Source: Heloderma charlesbogerti (lineage: Eukaryota; Chordata; Lepidosauria; Squamata; Helodermatidae). Taken from it: a DNA stretch of 64,000 bases. The stretch spans positions 1,674,001 through 1,738,000 of the forward strand of contig JANEZZ010002877.1 in assembly GCA_026122225.1 (NCBI GenBank), given 5' to 3'. The position numbers and the translations under genes were made by a program. Every line of letters starts with the position of its first letter. Within the stretch, counting starts at the first letter, position 1. The notes beneath the pieces were generated by a model, which was given only the letters and a program-made list of their open reading frames with translations, did no database searches and was not told where the DNA came from. This document shows, piece after piece, positions 43,073 through 54,137 of this stretch.

Positions 43073-43426
43073 GCGATTGAGATTGCTCCTTCATGGAAGT
43101 TTTCAGGCTCTTTACATGATGCTGTGAACCTCCAAGGCGCCTCCTGCACTAAATGTCCTTTGTTCCGTTTTTAAATAGATTGCAGATAATGAGCTCTCAA
43201 ACTACCCCATTGTGTTCTGCTTCAGTTTCCTCCGTGAAAAGGGTTAAAATGGCAAGAAGAGGAGCGAGATTAATGGAAGATAATGGAAGACTCAGATACG
43301 GAGAGAAGGGGGGGGGAAGGGGCGGGGGGAAAGGAAGCAGGTAAAGGGAGTCGATGTGATCCTGCATTTAAAACGGAAGCAGAAAGCCCCATTTTAACTG
43401 CATGATTTTAGGCTGGTGTAGAGATG
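43073..43426. repeat. 350-bp repeat, copy 1
   Basis: Starts CTTTTATCCTGCGATTGAGA and ends GCTGGTGTAGAGATG. The same order and about 85-90% identity by eye occur at 47859-48209, 4.8 kb downstream, same strand. It has a purine-rich tract and a hairpin (TGCATTTAAAA...CCCCATTTTAACTGCA). Coding capacity is absent. Probably a member of an unnamed interspersed element or a local duplication. Confidence 0.8.
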
Positions 43427-44084
43427 CCCTTGAACAGGGTAGACACATAGATGCCCTGTCATATCTGTTTTGACCCTCCAGTTCAAGATGCAGTGAAGGC
43501 TTTGGTTGGGATGAAATAATGTTAACATGCAAGATCATACAAATGGAGTAGAAACAACGTGGGTGGGATATGCCCAGCTATGTACTGGTTGTGATGTGGG
43601 TACTTAGGTTTATGTGCTTATTGAGCAGAGTTGGGTATTTTTAGCTGAAGATCTTTCCTTTGTCTTCACTGTCATTGTAGACATTTCAGTGCTCTACAAC
43701 TATCAAAGAGAATGAAGTATTTCTAAAGCATTGCTTTGAAGCAGTAAACCTTACAGCTATGTATCTTCTTCTGATCTGATGCTGTACCAGCACATCTTTA
43801 TTTAAAACACAATTGCCTGTTTTGGTTCTTGGTTGTTTTTTTTAATGATTTCCTGAGGGTTGGTTTATATCTGGAATTCCAAAGGCCTCAATTTTACTAG
43901 AAGTCTTTGTAATGGAAATTCAAACCCTACGTTTCAAGTGGATGCTTATAGGACAGGTGCTGATTTCCTTTCAATAAGATACCTGTTCTGCAAATATGCT
44001 GAAATCAGGTTGTGGCCTCACTCTCTCAGCAGTGTGGCAGCGAATTGATTTTGCCATACGAAATGCCATGCAACATTTTTCTCC
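43427..44084. other. unassigned sequence
   Basis: Nothing recognised. Confidence 0.4.
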
Positions 44085-44435
44085 CCGTCTCAGAACCCAG
44101 GGTCATCCTTCACACAGCACATAGTTAAACTATGGAATTTGCTACCACAGGATGGCCACCACTTTGGATGGCTTTACAAGGGGGGTGGACAAATTCTTGG
44201 AGGAAAAGGCTATGAACGGCTACTAGTCCCGATGGCTATGTGCTACCTCCAGTACCAGAGGCAGTGAGCCTATGTACACCAGTTGCTGGAGAACATGGAT
44301 GGGAAGGTGCTGTTGCACTCATGCCATGCTTGTTGTCTCCTGGTTGACAGCTGGTTGGCCACTGTGTAAACAGAATGCTGGACTAGATTGACCCTTGGTC
44401 TGATCCAGCATGGCTCTTATGTTATTATGAAGACA
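44085..44435 (+). mobile_element. CR1-like LINE 3' end, plus strand
   Basis: Contains ATGGAATTTGCTACCACAGG, GGACAAATTCTTGGAGGAAA and AGAATGCTGGACTAGATTGA then TGGTCTGATCCAGCATGGCT and CTTATGTTATTA. It is the CR1 3' type whose minus-strand counterpart is at 20002-20270. Confidence 0.8.
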
Positions 44436-44504
44436 GCTTGAAGGCACAACAGTTACTTGGAAAGTATAACCTTTTCTGAAATAATTGCTGACCTGTGTTT
44501 GACA
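44436..44504. other. spacer
   Basis: Unassigned. Confidence 0.4.
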
Positions 44505-44926
44505 AGCTTGCTCACCCTTCTTGTCATGGTGAAACTTCATCCAGGCTCTGGTGAGCAGTACAAGGCTTCCTCCTAATGCTGGAGCAACAGGGGGGAAGGA
44601 TGATCTCCACTCCCTTCCCACCCACACACATGGGTGGATGTCTTTGTTTTAGCTTTGCATTTGCCAGTTCAAGCAAAGAGCAAAAACAAACTTCTGCCTC
44701 TCCTCTCTGGCTCCAAGCTCCGGGGACAGCACAGGCAACTTGGGTTGCTTCTACACTGCTGCGTGCTGGAGTTCTAACCATCTGGCAGAAGCAGAGAAAG
44801 GCCACCCCTCTCTGCTGCCCCACACTGATTCTGAGTAGGAGAGAGACAGCAGAAGCTTGTCTCTGTATCTGCTGGGAAAGGATTGGAGTTCCAGCTGCCC
44901 AACTGCCTTCACTGCCCCTCACCTCT
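44505..44926. repeat. unclassified interspersed repeat, copy 2
   Basis: Matches the copy at 33945-34320 (see that entry), with TTGTCATGGTGAAAC..., CTAATGCTGGAGCAACAGGG, CACATGGGTGGATG, CTCTGGCTCCAAGC and TGGAGTTCTAACCATCTGGC. It ends at the target duplication of hAT copy J. Confidence 0.6.
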
Positions 44927-44934
44927 GTAGCCGC

Positions 44935-46117
44935 TACGGGTGTCGGAGAAATCTGCAATGGAACCAAATTAATTCGGATTTTTTATGAATCCGACCCACA
45001 GATTCTGCAGGGCTTTTCCCCTGTCGGGTGGATTCCATAGACTTGTAGACCGTTTTTCTAACCTTTGGGAATTTTGCACAAATTTAGTCATAGAAAAATA
45101 TAGGAAAAAAACTAGGGATGTCAGAGAATTCCGCCACGGATCTTGGTGAGGCCAAATGCCAGTGCATTCGGCCCCCCGAAATCTGTGGCGGAACGGCCTG
45201 CTCCCCCCGCCCCCCCCACGGATCCCCCCCGGGACGAGACTTACCTGGGGCGGATGTTCCGGGTGGCGGTGGCTTCGGCAGCAGCGGCTGCGGCGGCTAG
45301 TCTTCCGACCGGCTGCCACTGCTGCCGCCATTTGCAGTCTTGTCATTTTGGGTTGTTGGTTTTTTTTTACAGAGACGTGATAGGCTACATAAAGACTTAC
45401 GTAGTCTATCACATCCCGGTTAAAAAAAGAAAGACGCGTACGCAAATGGCGGCGGCTACGGCCGCCACCATTTGCGTTCCTTATTTTTCACCGTAATAGT
45501 CTATGTAAATATTTACGTAGACTAAGACAGCGAAAAATAAGGAACGCAAATGGCGGTGACCGTAGCCACCATCTTTTTTTTTTAACCGGGATGTGATAGG
45601 CTACGTAAGTCTTTACGTAGCCTATCACATCTCTGTAAAAAAAAAAAGCCGTAGCCGCCGCCATTTGCGTATGCCGTTTTTTTTACCCAGCAGCCACCGC
45701 AGCCGGAAATCCGGCTGCAGAAAGCCGTGGCCTGGCCGGCTGCTCCGCGGAGCCACCGCGGAGCAGAGCCGGCCGTCGAGGATTCCAGGGGGGAGGACTG
45801 GATTGCCTTCCCCCCCATCGAGGATTCCGGGGGGAGGGACGGAACGCCTCCCCCCCACACACCATGAGCAGAATCCGCGAAAAGGTAAGTCACTTTCCTA
45901 AAAAAAAAAAAAAAAGGCAAACATGCACATTTCCCCCATAGGCTAATGCGTGAAAATGCACATTTGGGGGAATGTGTACATTTTTGCATGTGCAAATTTG
46001 CACAAATTCGGAAACTTAAAAAATCGGTTCTGTCGATGGGTGGACGACGGAACAAAAGGCACCTGACAATTTGCGAAACACAGACAAAACGGATTTTACA
46101 CAGTCCGTACATTCCTA
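44935..46117 (+). mobile_element. hAT copy J (second hAT family), split by copy I
   Basis: Starts TACGGGTGTCGGAGAAATC, ends CAGTCCGTACATTCCTA. The 8-mers GTAGCCGC (44927-44934) and GCAGCCGC (46118-46125) match at 7 of 8. Interior AT-rich palindromes (TGCACATTTGGGGGAATGTG) differ from the palindrome-rich family. No transposase. Net length is about 390 bp without the nested hAT. Confidence 0.8.
45113..45900 (+). mobile_element. palindrome-rich hAT copy I, nested in copy J
   Basis: Starts TAGGGATGTCAGAGAATTCC. The right end reads AAGTCACTTTCCTA and lacks the usual GTACATC, so about 8 terminal bases are deleted. Left flank AAAAAAAC and right flank AAAAAAAA are nearly the same, but an A run is weak proof. 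Palindromes are centred near 45393, 45508 and 45613; AAATGGCGGC stems surround them. Confidence 0.82.
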
Positions 46118-46325
46118 GCAGCCGCTGGCTCCTACGGGGTGGTGGTGGTGAAGGCTGTAATGGGGAAGTGTCCCCTGCATCTGAGGAGTCAGGTAGAGGC
46201 ACATCCTCTGGCCTGGACAGCTCTGGCACAGCAGGAGTTGGGTTTATGGAGGGAGCCTCCCCTGCCTTTTCAGAGCCAGAGGATGGGTCAAGACTGGGGA
46301 ATATGACAGACCCCGTCATGCGGAT
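46118..46325 (-). repeat. unassigned sequence, LTR-tail-like frame
   Basis: A minus-strand frame here (start near 46319) reads SRPEDVPLPDSSDAGDTSPL and PPPPRRSQRLLG. The basic RRSQRL ending is reminiscent of the ends of LTR-element polyproteins and of the solo LTR frames at 25163 and 35342. The evidence is thin. Confidence 0.3.
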
Positions 46326-47858
46326 GTGTGAAGAGGTCTACAGTCTCCTCCTTTTTTGTCTCTCTTCTGTATGTACAAGTGTAGGGGAAATATTCCTTGG
46401 CCTGTTTCTTCTTCCTTGGCATTTTTTGTGATTATTGGCTTGCCTGCTTAATAGGGGCAATTCTTAGGAAACACATTCTTCCAGAGAATGCACAATGTAT
46501 GCAGATTTTATTCCACAGTGTTGTGAGCTTATTTGAAAAAAAAGTGCAAAATGTCTCTTGACGTACATTTATATCTAAGCAGGGTTTTGCTAACTTGATA
46601 GTGCTTCTTTGGTCTTTAAGCAAAGCGAAGTTGTTTCAGGGCCTTTGTTAATGGCCCTTAATGTACAATGTTTGTTGTTACAGAAACTGCAGTAAAAGCT
46701 GCAGCTTCACAGCAATCATACATTTTCAATTAGGCTTTCATTAGTTTACAACTGTATACCAGAATTTTCTCAGCAAGAATAAAATGCACACATTCACTTA
46801 TTTGCTGAGTGTTTTTGTGAGTTTGTAGCTATAGCAAATCAGCTATATTGGAAAAAAAGAAATGCAAATGGATTCTTTGGGATTGTTTGGTTCTGTATAT
46901 ATAGGGCTGCTCACAATTTGTTCTTGTTGGAGGAAGATTTTGCCATTCATCCAAAGAGTTGGCTATTAGGGATATTACCTTCTTTTTTACCCCTGAGAAG
47001 AACCAGGGCTCAATACTGGCAATTTGAGAGGCTTTTGCAGAATGCCACGAGCCATTGCTTTTAGGCTAGAGCCAAGTGAAACTGATTTTCTTTTCAGCTT
47101 CTTCAGTGCAGCTAAGTAAGCTTTCTCAGGGGAAAAATAAATTGACCAGCCATGTCCTTAAATACAGGAATCATATTTTATGTTGTGGAAATACCAGTTA
47201 CAGGATAAGGTTTCCCTAGTGTTAGATTTCCCTTGAGAGCTCTAAGGCATTTTTTTTCTTTCTCTTTTTTTCCTTTGTTACTGTATTGTTCAATCTTAGA
47301 GATAAATAGAATTTTATCTTTAAAAAAATGCCCTGTGGATATCCTGTTTGTATACAGCGTGACATAACTTGAATGTTTCAGATATAAGCAATATGTATTT
47401 CTTCCCAACTCATTTCCACGATTTCCGATGTTCAGGAGGTGAGTGTCATTGCTTATGTGGCCAAAATAGTGCCACCCATGCACAAAAAGGAGTTATCAGC
47501 AGGCTTGGGGGAACCCCAAAGTTTGCAGAAGTACAAAACATCTTTATAAAGAAAAGAACCTGGTTGGAGAGAAGGGATCCAAACAGCCCAGTGAGGACTA
47601 ACTGTACTTCATGGCCCTGAAATGCTGATGGAAAACCACAAGGGAATGAAATGGAGCAGCTGGAATCCTAAACAGCAGCCGAGGCTGGCCCAAGATATTT
47701 TTCTGCCTGAGACAAAGAACATGATGGTGCCCCCTCCCATTCTGTGTACAAAAGCTGACTGGATGACCGTTAAAGCTTTCTTCAACACCAGTGATGGAAT
47801 AGCATCGTCTGCCACACCTGAAGGGAGCAGACTAGCTTAGGGGGTGCAGGACAGGGCA
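46326..47858. other. unassigned sequence
   Basis: AT-rich. No gene or repeat end recognised. Confidence 0.4.
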
Positions 47859-48209
47859 CTTTTATCCTGCGATTGAGATTGCTCCTTCACGGAAGTTTGC
47901 AGGATCTTTACATGACACCGTGAACCTCCAAGGTGTCTCCTGCACTAAATGCCCTTTATTCTGTTTTAAATAGATCGCAGATAATGAGATATCAAATTAC
48001 CCTGTTGTGTTCCACTTCAGTTTCCTCCGTGAAAGGAGTAAAAGTGTAAAAGAAGAGGGGCGAGATCAATGAAAGATAATGGAAGATTCAGATATGGGGA
48101 GAAGGAGGGGGGAAAGGAAGCGGGTGAAAAAGGGAGTTGTGATCCTGCATTTAAAATGGAAGCAGAAAGCCCCATTTTAAATGCAGGATGTTAAGCTGGT
48201 GTAGAGATG
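47859..48209. repeat. 350-bp repeat, copy 2
   Basis: Pairs with 43073-43426 (see that entry). The hairpin is more perfect here: TCCTGCATTTAAAATGG...CCATTTTAAATGCAGGA at 48142-48188. Confidence 0.8.
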
Positions 48210-48839
48210 ACCTGTGTGGCACCCACAGCTCTGTCCTCTAGCACCTTGCTGCTGCCTCTCAGCATCTGCCGCCTGATGCAACTGCCTCACTCTGCCAAAT
48301 GGTAGGGCCAACCCTGACAGCAGCACTCCGTGCTGCAAGATGGTTTTCCAAATCCCAGTTGTGATTGTACCAGTGACAGATGTTTCAGTCAACCAGATGA
48401 GTCAGCAGGTCTAGTTCATAGGCAGACTCCTAGAACTAGGCCAGAGAACCCATGACCCCTAAATTCACTTCTGCTTCTGATTTGGTATCCCATTTATTTA
48501 TATTATCATTATCAACAGTGAACAGAGCTAGAGCTTTGCACGGGTTGGAATAGCCATAGGTTTGATACAACAAAGCCTTCAAGTAAACTTATACAGTTGT
48601 CAGAGCTGGATGCATTGTGAAGTCCAAGCGTCTGAGTGAAGCCAACTCTGCTGGCACTCCTAGGCACAGTCCCTGCCATAGTGCACCCTATAAGCCCCCT
48701 CTGTCCTCTCCATTCCCTTGAGAGGGGCAGCCCCACAGCAGGGGGCAGGCATAGAATCCCTGTCTCTTGGCCTACCGATCAGCACTGGCTTCAAACTCTA
48801 TGGATCGCAAAGCTTCCCATCACAGGCGTTCCTTGACTT
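48210..48839. other. unassigned sequence
   Basis: Nothing recognised. Confidence 0.4.
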
Positions 48840-49010
48840 GTAATTGTACTACTCTGTTCTACTGTTCTTCTAATGTTTAAAATGTGTATTTATTGTATAT
48901 TGGTTTTTACATTGGTTTTTATATTGTATTTTATGTATTTTTATGTAAACTACTTAGAGATCTTAGGATATCAAGTGGTATATAAATACATTTTAAAATA
49001 AATAAGGGTG
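48840..49010 (+). mobile_element. LINE 3' tail, L2-like
   Basis: GTATTTTATGTATTTTTATGTAAACTACTTAGAGATC and GTGGTATATAAATACATTTT then AAATAAATAAG resemble L2 3' UTR ends (plus). No coding part. Confidence 0.6.
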
Positions 49011-49204
49011 CTGGTTAGGGAAATCTGCTCCTAGTGGCTGAAGATGGTACTCCAGGCTTCAAACGTATAGTCACATTTAAAGTAATTAAAATTAATCAGT
49101 GTAGTTTAAAAACAAAATAACTCAGATGTGCACACCCCTAGCATCCCCTTAGTATGCATGCCATGTTTCAGATGTCTGTTTCATGGTCGTGGCGCAGACA
49201 GACA
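49011..49204. other. unassigned
   Basis: Nothing recognised. Confidence 0.4.
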
Positions 49205-49330
49205 CACAGACATCATTTTTTAATTTTTATTGAGTATTATTGTTATTTACTAGCAATATTTCTGTACCGCTTCTCATTTGCACAAATCCCAAAGCAATTT
49301 GAGGAATGAATTGGCCACATCTTTCCAGAA
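49205..49330 (-). mobile_element. LINE 3' tail fragment, minus
   Basis: TTATTGTTATTTACTAGCAATATTTCTGTACCGCTTCTC is the inverse of an L2-type 3' end. Diverged. Confidence 0.45.
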
Positions 49331-50296
49331 GCCCACATGGAAGCTTCTGGAAATGCCTCTGCAAGGTGACATTCAGGTACAGTGATTTCCCACTTTTCTG
49401 TACTGCATGGAGAGCTTCCATGGATAGAGGAGATTCTCCTCTGCATAGAGTTGCCCTCTATGTGTAGACGGCACCAAAAGTGGCAACGAAAAGTGTCGGG
49501 TTACCATGCTTCCTCTCCTCACATGTGTATTCTCCCCTAATTTAGAAAACCTGGCATAGTTCAAACGGGCTGAAGCATCTGGAATTCCCTTTTATGTAGA
49601 CAGTGGTTGTTCTTGCAGAATAGCAAGTTTGAGGTAATGTTTTGAATATTCACTATTTAAAGAAACATGGAATATTTGCAGTTCAGAACTTGGGTAGAAG
49701 GTTGACAGAATCAGACCAGGACACAAACTAAGATGGGAATGGAATCAAATTGTGTTTAAAATTATTCATCCGAAACCTCTTGTGTGCCTTCACAGGTTTT
49801 AATGTCTTTGGAGATTATACAGAAAAGTCACTGAATTGAGAATTCTGTTTTAGCACTTTAGGGCCAAACTGACGACACAAGAAATCTGTGATCGCATTTC
49901 TTGTGTTTTCTTATTAAAGCAGACGTAAATGCAGGAAGCGGGGGAGCCACCGCACATGGGATGGGGATGGGGACAGTGGGGTCAAGCTGCACTATGGTCC
50001 TGATGAAAATCATCCCATTCCCACCCCCCAAGCTGCTATTCTCTCAGGAAGGGAAGCTGCTGTTAGCAACAACAGCAGCTTTCTCCCTGGAGCAATTAGC
50101 AGCCTCAGTGTCTGGTTTCAGTTATGCTGTAATGAAAGCAGATCCCATTGTCTGTCTGTCACCACGTATATATTTAGTTGGCTACAACTTTTTGCAAGCT
50201 TAAATTATGCACTATGTTTGAAAATGCTCATTGTGATCATGATCAACCAAAACTGTTCCTTGTAGTGGTAATGGGGGAGTATTCCATAGATTATCC
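49331..50296. other. unassigned sequence
   Basis: Nothing recognised. Confidence 0.4.
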
Positions 50297-50426
50297 CTCC
50301 CCAAGGTGGTGCCCTCCAGATGTTTTGGACTAGAACTCTCAGCATTCCTGACCATTGACCATGCTGGCTGGAGCTGATGGGAGTTGAAGTCCAAAACATC
50401 TTGAAGGCACCAGATTGGGGAAGACT
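50297..50426. mobile_element. 130-bp foldback, CTTCCCCAACCTGGTGCC family (copy 2)
   Basis: Left arm CTCCCCAAGGTGGTGCCCTC, right arm GGCACCAGATTGGGGAAG; centre GACCATTGACCATGCTGGCT. Confidence 0.82.
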
Positions 50427-50722
50427 GGTCGTAGATAAAGGCCCCATCAGTGCAGAGGATAAAGTGACTGAATCAATGCTGATACCAAAAAAAAAGACCT
50501 TTCTGTGAGGATGGGAGAAAATTATTTATGAAATCACTTGCACAGAGTATTTATGACTTTATTGTATTTTATTCTGTGTTGTGATCTACTCTGTGGAACC
50601 CATGGGACAATGTCATGGGGGTAAATGTTAAAAATAACTAATATAATGCATTTGTGTCTTTCTGCCCTTTTAAAAACTAATTTAAATAAAAGCGTTGATT
50701 TTAGCGTTAGTATTTATGATAG
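50427..50722. other. spacer between two foldbacks
   Basis: Unassigned. Confidence 0.4.
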
Positions 50723-50855
50723 CCTTCCCCAACCTGGGTCCTTTCAGATTTTTAGGACTACAACTCCCATCACACTTGAGCATTGGCCATGCTTTCTGGG
50801 GTTCATGGGAGTTGTAGCCCACAACATCTGGAGAGGCCTAGTTTGGGGAAGGCTG
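50723..50855. mobile_element. 130-bp foldback, CTTCCCCAACCTGGTGCC family (copy 3)
   Basis: Left CTTCCCCAACCTGGGTCC, right GGCCTAGTTTGGGGAAGG; ACTACAACTCCCATCA and its inverse inside. Diverged from copies 1 and 2. Confidence 0.75.
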
Positions 50856-51719
<864 letters not shown>

Positions 51720-51990
51720 TAGGGCTGTTTGCATGACACGACAGGCCACCGTGGGTTAGCCTGTGGCATGTGAGGCTGCCATTTTGAATATGCAATCCCC
51801 ACTTCAGGGTTCTTGTGTTGTGTGAACCTGGTGAGCATAGATTGTGTGAGGGTTAAACAACCTTCACATAACCCATGGTCTCTTTTATGGTTTAATCCTC
51901 GCATAACCCATGCTTGCACGACAACCTCCAAGTTGGATATACAACACAATGCATGACAAGCCACAGCAAGTTATCCAAACCCGGTCAATG
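51720..51990. mobile_element. hairpin-rich foldback (GTTTGCATGACACGAC family)
   Basis: Shares CAGGCCACCGTGGGTTA, the GCCATTTTGAATATGCAATCC block and GCATAACCC repeats with 52683-52928. Ends are approximate. Confidence 0.5.
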
Positions 51991-52378
51991 ACATCTGGAT
52001 CCTGTCCCCCTGTAAAATTCCATGAATGAGGCAGGGTGATTGCATGATGAAAGCACCTTATGATGTAGAACTGTTTTATCCCAACAGAATTTGCAAAATA
52101 GATTGGAAGAGCAATGATTTAACAGTATCTGTGTTCCACTAAGATGAACACAATAGCTAATGATCCAGGTAGCTCTTTGAGTCATGTTCACTGAGGTACC
52201 AGCAAAAATCCAAGATAGGGAAGACCAGGTAATTTATTAATTTAAAGGACTGAGATTTAGAATCATTGACAGCTGGAGTGTTAGACATGGATGCTTGGAA
52301 ACCATCAGGAAACAGTTCAGGAGCAGTCAGCAGATTGATGCATGGGTGATCCAAAAATACTAAAACAATATTAGTGCA
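51991..52378. other. unassigned
   Basis: Nothing recognised. Confidence 0.4.
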
Positions 52379-52381
52379 TTA

Positions 52382-52495
52382 GGATGCAATCCAATGTATG
52401 TTTAGAGAGCAAAATGGCCTATAATGGCTGGCTGGAGGGATGCTGGGAGTTGTAGGACTTTTTTTTTCTGGCTTAACATGCATAGGATTGCACCC
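52382..52495. mobile_element. short foldback MITE, AATCCTATG-end family, TTA duplication
   Basis: Ends GGATGCAATCCAATGTATG and CATGCATAGGATTGCACCC, with TTA on both sides (52379-52381, 52496-52498). GATGCTGGGAGTTGTAGGAC is shared with the MITE at 22112-22228. Confidence 0.8.
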
Positions 52496-52498
52496 TTA

Positions 52499-52682
52499 GA
52501 GTACAAAGTCATTCACAGTTAAGGCTTGGAGAACTAGGCCTGAGTAACTGGGAGAATCAGAACCAAATACAATCTCAATTATCAGTGACAACACCAACTG
52601 TAATGTTGGAAGCTTTGTTAACGGCTAAAACACCTATGATTACCCTTATGATGTTACAAGACAATTTCAGCAGGAGATTATG
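52499..52682. other. spacer
   Basis: Unassigned. Confidence 0.4.
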
Positions 52683-52928
52683 GACCAGTTCGCACAACAC
52701 GACCTGCTCATCATGGGTTATTTAACCCAAGATGAGCTGTGGCATGTGCCAGGTGTGTGCAGCCGCCATTTTGATTGTGCAATTTGCAATCCGTCTGTAA
52801 CCCTTGAATAACTTACCTTGACCAAGTTCAGATGACAATCCTGATTGGCCTGATCAGGGGTTGCATATTCAAAATGGTGTATTTAGTTAATTAACACAAG
52901 ATAACCTGCCATGTCATGCGAACTGGGT
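52683..52928. mobile_element. foldback (GTTCGCACAACACGAC family)
   Basis: Ends GGACCAGTTCGCACAACACG and CATGTCATGCGAACTGGGTC are inverse. An internal palindrome GGGTTATTTAACCC lies at 52716-52729. The GCCGCCATTTTGATT...GCAATTTGC middle matches the previous copy. Confidence 0.65.
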
Positions 52929-53325
52929 CAGTGTTTCTTTCCAGTCTCTCCTTTTGTTTTATGTTGTGGGGCCTTTTCAGTTGTAGTGTCCCGATTATAG
53001 AATGCCCTGCCCTGAGAGCCTCACCTGGCACCTGTGTTGCCATCTCTTTGGTGCCGGGTAGTCACCGGGTAATTTTCCTAGCCTTTTTAGGCTTTCAGTT
53101 TTCAAAATGAGTTAATGCTGTTTAGATTCTTGCGCTGCTGCTGTCCTCTGCTGCTGTTGTTGTCCTCAGCTGTTAGTTTTATTTTCGTTTATGCTGTGGC
53201 TGTTTTAATTTGTGTTAGCTTTTACATTATGTGTTTTATTATTTTTGAGTATTTCATAGTTTTAAACTTTATTTGTGAACCCCTCCCATAGAGCTGTGGC
53301 TGTTAGGCAGTAAAAAAAAAAAATG
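52929..53325 (+). mobile_element. L2-clade LINE 3' end, plus strand, decayed
   Basis: Translated pieces FSVVVSRL, NALP and EPHLAPVLPSLWC on the plus strand align with the L2 C-terminus (compare FSAVASQLWNELPSEVHLAPTL at 29397-29606). Followed by a U-rich 3' UTR and an A run at 53313. Confidence 0.65.
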
Positions 53326-54135
53326 CAATCAGTCAATCAGTGGAACAATTAATTGTTCTTGTTGGTCACTTGTTTATAAAGCATAGGCATCAGTGTAAAA
53401 GGAATCTAAAAGAGGAACAAGAATCCAGCCCTGCCCTTATTAAGGTACAAACTGGACATGAATGAAGTCTTTGTTGTTGTTGTTATGGAGGTAGCAGCAC
53501 GGAAAGCCCGAATGGCTTAGAAGGGAACATTTAACACTTTCCCGGCCAAGGTCCCAACAAAAAAACCCTGTTGAAGCTGCTATTTCCATTTCAAGGGAAA
53601 CATCCTTTCACACCATTGGTTCAGAGGCTGCTCAGGCTATCTGTATTACCAAAAAAGTGCATGTTAATTACATTCCCTCAATTGATGTCACCTCTAGTTT
53701 GACCCTTAATTGTTCAGAACCTTGTTAAAATTCCCTCTGTATCCTTCTGACAAAAGAAGCATACTTGAAGGCACAAGGGTGGTCCAAGCCACCTCCTGGG
53801 AATGGCACTCTGGCCTGCACTGCAGAAAGTAATGTCAAGGCAGTCGACTCATATACTGTTATTTGCTCAAGATAGATTCTTCAGTTGCCCTAAGTGAAGG
53901 TAATTCCTTGGTAAGCAAAAGGCTGATGAGAGCACCTGGTCATCCAACTTATCTTATTTACCACTGATGCTGCAAAAGTTTATTAGCAAGCCAAACACAA
54001 ACTGTGGGTTGGGTCCAGACTAGGCTAATTGCAGTTAAGTCCCACTGAAATCAATGAGACTTATGAATGAGTAATTTAGGTCCTGTTCATTTCAATAGGT
54101 CTTACTCTAAGTAGGACTAACTTGATTCAGCTCAT
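53326..54135. other. unassigned sequence
   Basis: Nothing recognised. A (GTT)n run at 53472-53482. Confidence 0.4.
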
Positions 54136-54137
54136 TG

